Source: Flavihumibacter sp. ZG627
GTDB taxonomy: Bacteria; Bacteroidota; Bacteroidia; Chitinophagales; Chitinophagaceae
NCBI RefSeq assembly: GCF_000814325.1
Contig: NZ_JPHF01000002.1
Location: 707,930 to 771,929, forward strand
Length of the DNA: 64,000 bases
Direction of reading: 5' to 3'
Positions within the stretch are counted from its first letter, which is position 1. Each line of letters opens with the position of its first letter. Below, piece by piece: positions 53,396 through 61,451 of this stretch. The notes beneath the pieces were generated by a model. It ran no database searches, had not been told where the DNA came from, and was given only the letters and a program-made list of their open reading frames with translations. The position numbers and the translations under genes are program-made.

Positions 53396-56128
53396 TTAGA
53401 AAATATTATATCCAAATGACACATAGTACAATCCACCAACAAAGCTGTTACCAACCGCATTGAAATAATACTGGTTGAGGATATTATTACCACCGAGTTT
53501 AAGAACAGACTTGATCTTTGGAAGTCGGTAACTAACCTGTGCATCGAGTGTATGAATGGCGCTGATATCACCATTGGCGAAATCACCTTCATAATGGAAA
53601 GCATCCTGCCACTTGTAGCTAACCATAAAGCCTACACGCTTATCTTTTCCGATACCTGCATTAGAAACAGATGCATTGAAACGATATTTAGGTGAATTGA
53701 AGAAAGAAATATAGCCTTCCGGGACATCCTTAAGAACATCAGAAGAAAGGTTGGAACTTAAAGTGTAAGACCTGTAAAAACGATAGTCAAACCCGATACC
53801 AAAACCATATGTAGTTACATCTTCTTCTATATTGATGGGAACAGAGAAATAGCGTGTATTTGCTCCCGTTGTCTGTCCAACAAGTGTACGTGCCAGGAAA
53901 TTTGTATACTGTCCATAGTATCCGTACATGTCTATAAGCAATTTACCACCACCCAGCAATCCTTTATAACCAAGTTCATAAGAAGTAACAGATTCAGGCT
54001 TGAAGGTTTTAAAATCATGAAGTTGACTGGGATTGCTGAGGCTGAAAGGCCTGTTACCTTTGAATCCATAGTAATCCTGGAAGCTTTCATCACCACCGAT
54101 CAATTGTACACCACCACCAATTGCAAGGTCAATCCATTGCTGCTGGGTTGATGGGAAACGATAGGCAGTTTGTGCTGAGAAACGGATATTGTTGTTCTTG
54201 GCAACAGTTACCACAACAGTACCTCTTGGGGTGAACTTACCTTCGAAATTCTGATTCTTGTCATACCGACCGGAGAAGGTGAATTTCAACCTGTCATCCA
54301 AAAAGCGGCGGGTTGCCTGGATATAAGCACCTATCTCCCAGATTTTAATTGGCCTGAGTGAATCGGTGAATAAGGTGCCTTCTGAATTCAATACATATTG
54401 CTTATAGTTGGCACCAACCAGGATATCGGCTAAAGATGATGTTACAGGTGAAAGATTGTACTGTCCCTCCACCTGGTATAGATCTGATTTTTCAATGAAC
54501 AAACCACCGCCATCAGAGATAGAAATACCCCGGATCTTATCAAAAAGTTCTTTGAATTGTTTTGATCCTGGTTCCGGACGACCCACATCCGCAACTGACC
54601 TTGCCCGTGTATGCGCACCCAATTCATCAGCGCCTGCCAGTTTGGAGGCAAGGTAGGCCTGGGTGTACTGCACCAGCCAATCGGATTGCTGTGGCTGTGG
54701 CCTGCCATCAGGTCCGAATGTGATGGTAGGTTTCCATGCTTCATTCAGCAATCGGGTAGTAACGGTAGCATTATAAGACTGTCCGGCATTTTCCTGGGTG
54801 GTATAAGCACGCAGGTACCAGTTATCATGCTTAAGCTCCGCCTTATATTGTCCCATTTTAAAATCGCGGAAAGAATAACGGTCGCTACCGGTATATACCG
54901 AATTACCCGTACCCCAGTTTCCTGCAACGATCGCCTCAACTTTCTCTGTAAGCTTATAATGGAAAGCACCGCCGAGCTTAAAATTCAGCGTGTTTGGATC
55001 GATGATATCCTCTTCATTATAACCCGTGCGCGAAACATTGATAGGCGAACCTAGCAGGGTAGAAACATACGGTGCGAGGAATGGCGCCTGTGCGGCTACA
55101 CCTTGTAATACCGCACGTATATCGGCAGTTGTTTCATCACCATATACATTTATACCATCATAGTTGGGATCGGTTTCCCGGGTACCCGGAATAATGAATC
55201 CATTTCCACTGGCACGGTTGGCATAATTGCGCTTATCGGCAGCAAGCCAATCCTTTGCCTGGATAAATTCCATATTCAGTTTATAGGCAAATTTGTCTTT
55301 GATATTTTCTGCCCAGCGTACAGCCCAGTTATGATAGCTGGAGGCATCACGGTAACGGCTGTCCGTATTCATGATCCCCTCTTTAACCTGGAAGGAAAGA
55401 CCTGTATATTTAAAAGGATTCTTACTGGTCATCAACAGGGTTCCGTTCATACCCCCCGGACCATAGAGTGCAGAAGAAGCACCTGGCAGGAGTTCGAGGT
55501 TGTCAACGTCCAGTTCTGAAACACCAATGATGGCACCCACAGAGAAGTTAAGTCCCGGTGCCTGGTTATCCATTCCATCAACCAGCTGGTTGAAACGCGT
55601 ATTACCGCTTCCCGCAAATCCACGCGTGGTTGGTGTTTTAAAAGTTAATGATGATGTTACAACATCCACACCCTTTAAGCTTCCCACAATATCATAATAA
55701 GTAGCTGAAGGAGCGATGCGTATAGCGGCGCTGCTCACCCGCTCAATGGAAACCGGCGACTCCAGGATCCTCTCCGGAACACGGCTGGCAGATACCACCA
55801 CTTCCGTTCCCAGTGATGAAGAAGGTGAAAAACTGATGTTTACTACCTGTCCGCCATCATTCACAACTACTTCCTGAGATTCAAAACCAATGGAAGAAAA
55901 TACCAGAGTGAAAGGAGGCTTTTGAGAGGTAGTGAGGGTAAAGTTCCCTTTGTCGTCAGTAAAGGTTCCGGAGCTGGTTCCCTTGATGGTTACTGATACG
56001 GCTGGTACCACATCCTGGTTCGAACTGTTTTTTACATTACCCGTTATGGTTACAGTTTGGGCAATAGCAGCAATCGAAAAGAATAGGGCCAACAGCAGGG
56101 ACGCAAAATAGCTGTAGCTTTTTCTCAT
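53396..56128 (-). CDS. TonB-dependent receptor paired with a FAS1 lipoprotein
   Basis: This 910-residue protein has a signal peptide (ends AIAQ) and a carboxypeptidase-regulatory-like domain (about 22-105; TVTITGNVKNSSNQDVVPAV). The plug contains ESPVSIERVSSAAIRI and LLPGASSALYGPGGMNG, followed by a long barrel ending in aromatic FGYNIF. The plug and barrel resemble siderophore/vitamin-type receptors rather than SusC. The ligand is unknown. The start codon at 56128 begins the basic signal peptide (MRKSYSYF); an ATG three codons earlier is possible. It forms a two-gene unit with the fasciclin lipoprotein and diverges from purC. Confidence 0.9.
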   Translation of the reverse strand: MRKSYSYFASLLLALFFSIAAIAQTVTITGNVKNSSNQDVVPAVSVTIKGTSSGTFTDDKGNFTLTTSQKPPFTLVFSSIGFESQEVVVNDGGQVVNISFSPSSSLGTEVVVSASRVPERILESPVSIERVSSAAIRIAPSATYYDIVGSLKGVDVVTSSLTFKTPTTRGFAGSGNTRFNQLVDGMDNQAPGLNFSVGAIIGVSELDVDNLELLPGASSALYGPGGMNGTLLMTSKNPFKYTGLSFQVKEGIMNTDSRYRDASSYHNWAVRWAENIKDKFAYKLNMEFIQAKDWLAADKRNYANRASGNGFIIPGTRETDPNYDGINVYGDETTADIRAVLQGVAAQAPFLAPYVSTLLGSPINVSRTGYNEEDIIDPNTLNFKLGGAFHYKLTEKVEAIVAGNWGTGNSVYTGSDRYSFRDFKMGQYKAELKHDNWYLRAYTTQENAGQSYNATVTTRLLNEAWKPTITFGPDGRPQPQQSDWLVQYTQAYLASKLAGADELGAHTRARSVADVGRPEPGSKQFKELFDKIRGISISDGGGLFIEKSDLYQVEGQYNLSPVTSSLADILVGANYKQYVLNSEGTLFTDSLRPIKIWEIGAYIQATRRFLDDRLKFTFSGRYDKNQNFEGKFTPRGTVVVTVAKNNNIRFSAQTAYRFPSTQQQWIDLAIGGGVQLIGGDESFQDYYGFKGNRPFSLSNPSQLHDFKTFKPESVTSYELGYKGLLGGGKLLIDMYGYYGQYTNFLARTLVGQTTGANTRYFSVPINIEEDVTTYGFGIGFDYRFYRSYTLSSNLSSDVLKDVPEGYISFFNSPKYRFNASVSNAGIGKDKRVGFMVSYKWQDAFHYEGDFANGDISAIHTLDAQVSYRLPKIKSVLKLGGNNILNQYYFNAVGNSFVGGLYYVSFGYNIF

Positions 56129-56209
56129 AGCAAGCATTTTAGGTGTGTTAATCTAGGGGCAAAATAAGGATTTATTGCATCCGGCAAATTTTTTTAGGGC
56201 GCGGGATGG

Positions 56210-56217
56210 TAACTTTG
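56210..56217 (+). promoter_or_regulatory. -7 element (TAACTTTG) immediately before purC
   Basis: TAACTTTG is a perfect TAnnTTTG ending 4 bp before the purC ATG at 56222. Transcription would therefore start at or within the start codon region, implying a leaderless mRNA. The -33 region is T-rich without an exact TTTG at standard spacing. Confidence 0.55.
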
Positions 56218-56221
56218 TTTT

Positions 56222-57145
56222 ATGGCACAATTTCAATTCCCCGAACAAACTGCATTTTATAAAGGAAAGGTTCGTGATGTTTATACTATTGGTGACGATA
56301 TTCTTGTGATGGTTGCCTCCGACCGGATCTCGGCTTTTGACGTTATCCTTCCTGAACCTATCCCATATAAAGGACAAGTATTAAATCAAATTGCTGCATA
56401 TATGCTGGAGGCCACGGCAGATATTTGTCCCAACTGGCTGCTTTCCGTTCCGGCCCCCAATGTTTCTATCGGTAAAAAATGTATCCCCTTTAAAATAGAA
56501 ATGGTGGTGAGGGGAAACCTCACGGGTCATGCATGGCGCACCTACAGCGCCGGAAAGCGTTTGCTCTGCGGCGTTAGTATGCCCGAAGACATGAAAGAAA
56601 ATGATTACTTCCCCACGCCTATTATAACGCCATCAACCAAGGCGGCGGAGGGTCATGATGAAGACATCTCCAAAGAAGATATTATTGCGCAGGGGCTTGC
56701 CAGTGCTGAGGACTGGAATACGCTGGAAAATTATACACTGGCACTCTTTGAGAGAGGAAAAGAAATTGCCGCCAGGCAGGGACTGATACTGGTGGATACC
56801 AAATATGAGTTCGGAAAAATCGGCGACACTATTTACCTGATGGATGAGATCCATACGCCCGACTCGAGCCGTTATTTCTATGCCAATGGTTTTGAAGAAA
56901 GACAGTTGAAAGGAGAAAAGCAAAAACAGCTCAGCAAGGAATTTGTGCGCGAATGGTTAATAGCGAATAACTTCATGGGTAAGGAAGGGCAGACGGTTCC
57001 GGCCATGGAACCCGAATGGATCAATACCATCAGCAAGCGCTATATAGAACTCTATGAGCAGGTGATCGGCAAAAAATTTGAGCCCCTTAAACTAAGTGAT
57101 GAGGAAACAAGGAAAGCCATCATGGAGGCATTGAGCCAACTATAA
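56222..57145 (+). CDS. purC: phosphoribosylaminoimidazole-succinocarboxamide synthase
   Basis: This 307-residue SAICAR synthetase is of the longer (yeast-like) type. It ligates aspartate to CAIR in purine synthesis with ATP. Signatures are [34 protein letters not shown] and [11 protein letters not shown]. The start ATG matches the family N-terminus. The -7 promoter box abuts the ATG. A membrane protein gene follows 17 bp downstream, so the transcript may continue into the ABA4-like group. Confidence 0.96.
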   Translation: MAQFQFPEQTAFYKGKVRDVYTIGDDILVMVASDRISAFDVILPEPIPYKGQVLNQIAAYMLEATADICPNWLLSVPAPNVSIGKKCIPFKIEMVVRGNLTGHAWRTYSAGKRLLCGVSMPEDMKENDYFPTPIITPSTKAAEGHDEDISKEDIIAQGLASAEDWNTLENYTLALFERGKEIAARQGLILVDTKYEFGKIGDTIYLMDEIHTPDSSRYFYANGFEERQLKGEKQKQLSKEFVREWLIANNFMGKEGQTVPAMEPEWINTISKRYIELYEQVIGKKFEPLKLSDEETRKAIMEALSQL

Positions 57146-57162
57146 CCTTAAAACAAACAATT

Positions 57163-57597
57163 ATGTCAGCAGACACCCTATTCCGGATAAGCAGCAGCCT
57201 TGCCCTGATCGGTTGGATACTGCTGCTGGCATTTCATAAAACCCTTTGGATCGGTAAGGTACTAACGGGCACCATCATTACTATTTTCGCATTGATGTAC
57301 ACGGGGCTTATCGCTACCAACCTGGGAGCTTTCCAGGCCGACAGTTTTAACTCCCTCAATAATATTGAAAGCCTGTTCCGCAACAGGTATGCACTGTTGG
57401 CAGGATGGATCCACTATCTGGCATTTGATCTGTTCACCGGAATATTCATTGTGAACGATGCCCGTAAAAACGGAATCGGGTTCTGGCCCCTCCTGCCCTG
57501 CCTTTTCTTCACATTTATGCTTGGACCATTCGGGCTCTTACTCTACCTTGTATTGCGCTGGTACCAGACCCGGTCCTATTTCATTGATGCAGAATAA
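57163..57597 (+). CDS. ABA4-like (DUF4281) membrane protein
   Basis: This 144-residue protein has four hydrophobic helices. The pattern GWIHYLAFDLFTGIFIVNDA, followed by LGPFGLLLYLVLRW, is characteristic of the ABA4-like family, named after the plant neoxanthin-related protein. Bacterial members are uncharacterised. It lies between purC and another membrane protein gene on the same strand with short gaps (17 and 6 bp), suggesting one transcript. A carotenoid link is not supported by any neighbour here. Confidence 0.8.
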   Translation: MSADTLFRISSSLALIGWILLLAFHKTLWIGKVLTGTIITIFALMYTGLIATNLGAFQADSFNSLNNIESLFRNRYALLAGWIHYLAFDLFTGIFIVNDARKNGIGFWPLLPCLFFTFMLGPFGLLLYLVLRWYQTRSYFIDAE

Positions 57598-57603
57598 ACA
57601 GGG

Positions 57604-58407
57604 ATGATCAATTACGCCACTACCCATGTTTCGCCCATAAGAAAACTGCAGTTGCAAGCAAAGAGCAGGAAGCCCCTACTCTATTATTTTTGCCTGCTGA
57701 CTTTAGCAGGAGCGGTAGTTTGCGGGGTGATGATTCTCACAACATCCGGACAGATACTTGGTATCAATGCCTATATAAAACCCTTTAAGTTTTTTATCTC
57801 CATCAGTATACTTTCTTTTACACTTACCTGGTTATTGGTATATCTCAAAAACCAGCGGGCGGTAAAGATCTATAGCTGGGTTACGATGCTTACGCTGGCG
57901 TTGGAACTGGTGATCATTACCGGGCAGGCGGCTAAAGGCAAACTATCGCATTTCAATACCAGCACGCCTTTTGATATAGCCCTGTTCAATGCAATGGGTA
58001 TAGCTATATTAATTTTTACTTTATGGACCCTATCCATTACCGTTCGGTTTTTCCGGCAGAAAGATTTTCCGCTATGGATGAGCGATGGCTATAAATGGGG
58101 AATAAGGCTGGGCTTTCTCTTCTTTGTGATCTTCGCTTTTGAAGGGGGACAAATGGCAGCACTGCTCCGGCATAGCATAGGTGGTGAAGATGGTTCAGCC
58201 GGACTCCCATTGGTCAACTGGAGCAGAACATCCGGCGATCTGAGGGTGGCACATTTTTTCGGCATGCACTCATTGCAGTTGCTGCCACTGATGGGATATT
58301 ATTTCTTCCCGAAAAAAACCACGCTGATCATCATGGCCTTTACCTGGCTTGGTTTTGTAGTGCTGCTTTACTGGCAGGCATTAAAAGGATTCCCGCTAAT
58401 TCCGTAG
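57604..58407 (+). CDS. polytopic membrane protein of unknown function
   Basis: This 267-residue protein has about seven hydrophobic helices (for example LLYYFCLLTLAGAVVCGVMI and WGIRLGFLFFVIFAF). Conserved-looking polar residues sit between helices (KPFKFFISISI; RVAHFFGMHSLQLLPLMGYYF, with two His). The His residues could bind metal or haem, but this is a guess. It lies 6 bp after the ABA4-like gene and 12 bp before the Ycf48-like gene. I cannot assign a named family with confidence. Confidence 0.7.
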   Translation: MINYATTHVSPIRKLQLQAKSRKPLLYYFCLLTLAGAVVCGVMILTTSGQILGINAYIKPFKFFISISILSFTLTWLLVYLKNQRAVKIYSWVTMLTLALELVIITGQAAKGKLSHFNTSTPFDIALFNAMGIAILIFTLWTLSITVRFFRQKDFPLWMSDGYKWGIRLGFLFFVIFAFEGGQMAALLRHSIGGEDGSAGLPLVNWSRTSGDLRVAHFFGMHSLQLLPLMGYYFFPKKTTLIIMAFTWLGFVVLLYWQALKGFPLIP

Positions 58408-58419
58408 CTTTCGGGCATC

Positions 58420-59424
58420 ATGAAAAAACTGATCTATATTTTCGGATATGCATTATTGTTAATGCAGGGAAATTTGTATGCACAGGAACTGATTGCCCTG
58501 GAAGGCAGGGCCGGCATAAGTTTCAGGGGACTATCGGTAGTTGACGACCAGGTAGTTTGGGTAAGTGGCAATAAGGGCACGGTTGGGAAAAGCATTGATG
58601 GGGGCAAAAGTTTTGAATGGATGGTAGTAGCCGGGCAGGAGACACGCGATTTCCGTGATATCGAGGCTTTCGATGAAAACACGGCGATCATTCTGGCGGT
58701 TGATTCTCCCGGCATCGTGTTACGCACTATTGATGGTGGGAAGCATTGGGAGCAGGTATACCGCAATGACAGCAAGGGCATATTCCTGGATGCCATGCAT
58801 TTCCACAATGGCCGGCAGGGAGCCATTGTAGGCGATCCGCTGGTGGGGAAAATGTTGTTGCTGGCCACAGATAACAATGGCCAAAGCTGGAAATCACTGG
58901 AATTGATAGCCCCGCAGGTTGCAGAAGGCGAAGCCTGTTTTGCCGCCAGCGGAAGCAATATTATCAGCCGCCCCAATACTGCGCCGATGTTGATAACGGG
59001 TGGAATGCGCTCCCGGGTTTTTGTGGGTAGCAGGGTGATTGAGCTACCCCTTGTGCAGGGCCGTAACAGTACCGGCGCCAATGCCATTGCGCTGCGGGAT
59101 GGCGGGCGGGGAAAACATTGGATTGTGGTGGGAGGAGATTTTTCTGCCGATAGTAGTCGGGCAGGCAATATTGCCCTCACTAAAAATGGCGGACGATCAT
59201 GGAGAAAGGTTCACACCCCTCCTTTCGGTTACAGATCATCGGTAGCATATATAAGCCGCAAAAAGCTGATAGCGGCAGGTACTTCTGGCGTGGATATTTC
59301 TACAGATGGCGGCCGCGGCTGGAAGAATATCAGTACTACCGGCTACCATGTTGTGCACCGCGCTAAGAAAGGCAAGGCTGTTTTCCTGGCCGGGGGAAAT
59401 GGGCGGATTGCAAAGTTTGAGTAG
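58420..59424 (+). CDS. exported Ycf48/BNR-type beta-propeller protein
   Basis: This 334-residue protein has a signal peptide (ends LYAQ). It has repeating propeller blades with S/T-x-D-G-G-x-x-W-like Asp-box motifs (SIDGGKSFEW, TIDGGKHWEQV, TKNGGRSWRKV, STDGGRGWKNI). It resembles Ycf48/HCF136-like photosystem II assembly factors and sialidase-type Asp-box proteins. In a non-photosynthetic bacterium a generic binding role is more likely. It is the last gene of the purC-downstream set, 25 bp before hscB. Confidence 0.82.
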   Translation: MKKLIYIFGYALLLMQGNLYAQELIALEGRAGISFRGLSVVDDQVVWVSGNKGTVGKSIDGGKSFEWMVVAGQETRDFRDIEAFDENTAIILAVDSPGIVLRTIDGGKHWEQVYRNDSKGIFLDAMHFHNGRQGAIVGDPLVGKMLLLATDNNGQSWKSLELIAPQVAEGEACFAASGSNIISRPNTAPMLITGGMRSRVFVGSRVIELPLVQGRNSTGANAIALRDGGRGKHWIVVGGDFSADSSRAGNIALTKNGGRSWRKVHTPPFGYRSSVAYISRKKLIAAGTSGVDISTDGGRGWKNISTTGYHVVHRAKKGKAVFLAGGNGRIAKFE

Positions 59425-59449
59425 CCCAAAGCCGTTAACTTTACAGATC

Positions 59450-59995
59450 ATGAATTATTTCGAACTCTATGGTTTTCCGCTATCGTTCAGGGTGGACCAG
59501 GCGGTGCTGAAGAAGCGGTTTTATGCATTGAGCAGGCAATACCATCCCGATTTTTTCACCCGGTCGGCGGCGGCGGAGCAGGCTGAGGTGCTGGAAAAGG
59601 CGGCGATGGTGAACAGGGCCTATAAAACATTCAGCACTGAGGATGGCACCATGCAGTACCTGCTGGAGTTGAAGGGCATGATAGAGCCGGAAGAGAAATT
59701 CCAGTTAGACCCGATATTTTTGGCGGAGGTGATGGAGATAAATGAGGGGTTGATGGAGCTGGAAATGGATCCGGGGATGCAGGCATTGGCTGCCAGGGAG
59801 AACGAAACCCATAAACTATTAAAAATCATATATGATGAAGTGGAGCCGGTTCTGGCAAATTATCAGGAAGGTACTACTACCGAAAAAGAGTTGTTGCAGG
59901 TAAAGGAATATTATTATCGCAAAAAATACCTGAAGCGAATTTTGGACAAGATAGCATCGCTGCGTAATATTGCATCCCGCAACAGTGAGGAATAA
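59450..59995 (+). CDS. hscB: Fe-S cluster assembly co-chaperone HscB
   Basis: This 181-residue protein has an N-terminal J domain (about 1-70) with the HPD motif in RQYHPDFFTR, which stimulates HscA ATPase. A C-terminal three-helix domain (EVMEINEGLMELEMD and following) binds IscU. The start MNYFELYGFPLSF at 59450 matches the family; longer in-frame extensions would overlap the upstream gene. The stop is only 2 bp from the tRNA-Leu gene, so the two are likely cotranscribed. No hscA or iscU is adjacent. Confidence 0.93.
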   Translation: MNYFELYGFPLSFRVDQAVLKKRFYALSRQYHPDFFTRSAAAEQAEVLEKAAMVNRAYKTFSTEDGTMQYLLELKGMIEPEEKFQLDPIFLAEVMEINEGLMELEMDPGMQALAARENETHKLLKIIYDEVEPVLANYQEGTTTEKELLQVKEYYYRKKYLKRILDKIASLRNIASRNSEE

Positions 59996-59997
59996 AA

Positions 59998-60081
59998 GCC
60001 CAGATGGCGGAATTGGTAGACGCGCTAGACTCAAAATCTGGTTATCGCAAGGTAGTGCAGGTTCGATTCCTGTTCTGGGCA
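59998..60081 (+). tRNA. tRNA-Leu (anticodon CAA)
   Basis: The 84-nt class II tRNA has acceptor GCCCAGA/TCTGGGC, anticodon stem CTAGA/TCTGG with loop CTCAAAA (anticodon CAA), a long variable arm, T arm GCAGG-TTCGATT-CCTGT, and discriminator A. CCA is not encoded. It begins 2 bp after the hscB stop and has no separate promoter visible. Its last 24 bases plus 6 downstream bases recur at 60819-60848, marking it as an integration target. Confidence 0.96.
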
Positions 60082-60087
60082 CGAAGC
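60058..60087 (+). repeat. att-like direct repeat, tRNA-Leu copy
   Basis: This 30-bp sequence (T arm to just past the discriminator base) is repeated identically at 60819-60848. A repeat covering a tRNA 3' end is the usual signature of tyrosine-integrase attachment sites. No integrase gene is visible between the copies. Confidence 0.8.
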
Positions 60088-60110
60088 CATCTCAATAATG
60101 TGAGATGGCT
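60085..60110 (+). terminator. Rho-independent terminator after tRNA-Leu
   Basis: AGCCATCTCA (60085-60094) and TGAGATGGCT (60101-60110) form a 10-bp stem with a 6-nt loop and a run of seven T. A degraded version of the same hairpin follows the second att-like copy at about 60850-60872. Confidence 0.92.
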
Positions 60111-60128
60111 TTTTTTATTTTATTTTAA

Positions 60129-60378
60129 TTAATCAGTCGAAGTGAGTTTTTCTATATCATCTAAGTCTTTGTGTCGGCCTGATGCCCTCTTGGCTTGTAA
60201 AAGATTATCGAGGTGAATGAACCTGATTTTCAACCCCTCCTCTTCAAATATTTTTGCCTGGGGAAACGCCTCAATAAAACTCACCCCTTTAAGTTTCGTA
60301 ATAATATCTATGTTCTACATTTTGATTATTTAAAGATTTAATGAAATCTCTAAAGTCATCATTAAAAATTGTTCCCAT
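60129..60378 (-). pseudogene. nucleotidyltransferase with large internal deletion
   Basis: The reading frame starts MGTIFNDDFRDFIKSL, the usual N-terminus of Bacteroidota MNT-type nucleotidyltransferases (toxin-antitoxin or DUF6036/AbiEii-like). After about 22 codons it leaves frame and stops. The family's C-terminal part resumes in another frame from about 60325 (DIITKLKGVSFIEAFPQA, then DNLLQAKRASGRHKDLDD) to the TAA at 60129. The missing middle would hold the GGYA...DID catalytic motif, so the gene must be inactive. Its ATG overlaps the stop of the upstream small ORF by one base (TAATG). Family identity is by eye. Confidence 0.7.
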
Positions 60379-60584
60379 TAAGGATTCATTTTTCGCATAG
60401 AAAAATAATTTCTATCCAACCTGGGTTGATTTTCCATTGTAAAACCATAAGCTTTGGAAATGAGAAAGTATGCCTGCCGTAAACGCTCTGCATAAGGAAC
60501 CTCTTTCCCGAAAATATTTGATGCATCAGAATCCTGAAATGTCATCATCCGAAATGCGCTTCTGTCAAATTTATACTCTGACAT
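60378..60584 (-). CDS. small partner protein of the broken nucleotidyltransferase
   Basis: This 68-residue protein begins MSEYKFDRSAFRMMTFQDSD and ends PRLDRNYFSMRKMNP. Small proteins with the RSAFRM...F-x-x-AD and LD+..FSMRK patterns commonly precede MNT-type nucleotidyltransferases in Bacteroidota and form an apparent two-gene module. Here the partner is intact while the enzyme gene is deleted internally. The start at 60584 is chosen over an upstream ATG giving a non-conserved extension. Whether it is an antitoxin-like protein is not established. Confidence 0.65.
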   Translation of the reverse strand: MSEYKFDRSAFRMMTFQDSDASNIFGKEVPYAERLRQAYFLISKAYGFTMENQPRLDRNYFSMRKMNP

Positions 60585-60723
60585 AATTATTAGGTGTCGA
60601 TAAATGTACAACCAAAATTTTTATAGCCCAGCCTGTTGCAACTATATAATTCAGAACCCGCGCAGGCGGGCTATGCAATTCCTTTTTGGCTGTCTGGGAT
60701 ACGACTACCGTATAGCGGTTCAT
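60571..60723 (-). pseudogene. 5' stub of a RelE/ParE toxin gene
   Basis: The minus-strand frame from ATG 60723 begins MNRYTVVVSQTAKKEL, a typical RelE/ParE toxin start. After 16 codons (about 60676) the similarity ends and unrelated sequence runs to a TAA at 60571. Just upstream, a short basic tail (IKGLKRKGKLK then TGA overlapping the ATG) looks like the end of the cognate antitoxin, whose body is missing. The module is therefore broken on both sides. Confidence 0.6.
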
Positions 60724-60818
60724 TTCAATTTGCCTTTTCGTTTAAGGCCCTTGATAACCTCCTAACTGTTATCGTTTCTTCAAATTTACTTGTTTAAAGA
60801 CGCCTTTCCGAAATTGTA

Positions 60819-60848
60819 CAGGTTCGATTCCTGTTCTGGGCACGAAGC
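60819..60848 (+). repeat. att-like direct repeat, distal copy of the tRNA-Leu 3' end
   Basis: It is identical for 30 bp to 60058-60087 and is followed by a partly decayed copy of the tRNA terminator (TCTCA...TGAGA then a T-run). It contains only the 3' end of the tRNA, so it is not a functional gene. The 761-bp segment between the copies carries the two broken minus-strand modules. Confidence 0.85.
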
Positions 60849-60891
60849 AATCTCAATAAAATGAGATGGATTTTTTAAAAAATACCCCCCG

Positions 60892-60923
60892 TTTGGAAAG
60901 ACTAGCCTAAATAGATAAATTTG
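60892..60923 (+). promoter_or_regulatory. promoter of the HicB-like gene
   Basis: TTTG at 60892-60895, a 20-bp spacer, then TAAATTTG at 60916-60923: a full Bacteroidota promoter starting 44 bp past the distal att-like repeat. Confidence 0.75.
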
Positions 60924-60941
60924 GCAATAAACATCTCAGTT

Positions 60942-61145
60942 TTGGAAGAGCTGATTTTTATGGTAGACGAAAGCCTTGAAGGTGGTTATACTGCCAAGGG
61001 AATAGGCGTATCTATTTATACGCAGGGTGATACACTGGAGGCATTGAAAGTGGCGGTAGTAGATGCAGTTCGCTGTCATTATGATGATGAAAAAAGAAGG
61101 ATCATCCATTTGCATAATGTGTGAGAAGAAGTTATTGCCGCATAA
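60942..61145 (+). pseudogene. HicB-like antitoxin gene with premature stop
   Basis: The frame reads LEELIFMVDESLEGGYTAKG...SIYTQGDTLEALKVAVVDAV, the small HicB-like family often mislabelled 2-oxoisovalerate dehydrogenase in databases. Translation stops at TGA 61122-61124, but the same frame continues EEVIAA and then TAA at 61143-61145, the normal family ending. A single change of a sense codon to TGA thus removes six residues. The start is probably TTG 60942 or ATG 60960; no ATG occurs at the usual family start. No HicA toxin follows. A good promoter lies upstream, so a slightly shortened protein may still be made. Confidence 0.65.
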
Positions 61146-61274
61146 AAATACCCCGTGATCTGATCCACTTAAAATGGGGACTTTATCTGCAATGCAACTA
61201 CCCAAAAAACAAAAACTGCAAATGGTGCGCAGCCGGATTAAAAAATACAAAGCTCGTCACGACAAATTAATGTC

Positions 61275-61451
61275 ATGGAACAAGTTATTTTAAATATCAA
61301 GAATAAAAGCAAAATTCCTAAAGTAAATCCGGCAGGCATCAAAAAAACGAAGGTGCTTAAAGGACTGGAACAGTCAGTAAAAGAAGTAAATCTCATCAAA
61401 GCCGGTAAACTCAAAGGAATCCCTGCTAAAGATTTACTGAATGAGCTATAA
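61275..61451 (+). CDS. small antitoxin-like protein of a RelE-type pair
   Basis: This 58-residue Lys/Glu-rich protein begins MEQVILNIKNKSKIP and ends GKLKGIPAKDLLNEL, a pattern seen in Bacteroidota antitoxins preceding RelE/ParE toxins. It overlaps the start of the toxin remnant by 11 bp, typical of translationally coupled modules. The frame is intact, so it is an orphan antitoxin. No clear own promoter is seen; a 39-codon unrecognised frame (61174-61293) overlaps its start. Confidence 0.65.
   Translation: MEQVILNIKNKSKIPKVNPAGIKKTKVLKGLEQSVKEVNLIKAGKLKGIPAKDLLNEL

Noticed and set aside
58434..59180. 248-codon open frame on the minus strand
   Set aside because: It lies fully inside the Ycf48-like gene on the opposite strand; its composition (Ser/Pro/Leu rich) and lack of any domain mark it as a shadow.
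59819..60082. Minus-strand ORF starting MPRTGIEPALPCDNQ
   Set aside because: It is antisense to tRNA-Leu and the hscB 3' end, another common artefact of tRNA genes.
61174..61293. 39-codon plus-strand frame rich in Lys/Gln/Arg
   Set aside because: It overlaps the start of the antitoxin gene and I cannot place it in any family; too short to support as a gene, though it may be another fragment.
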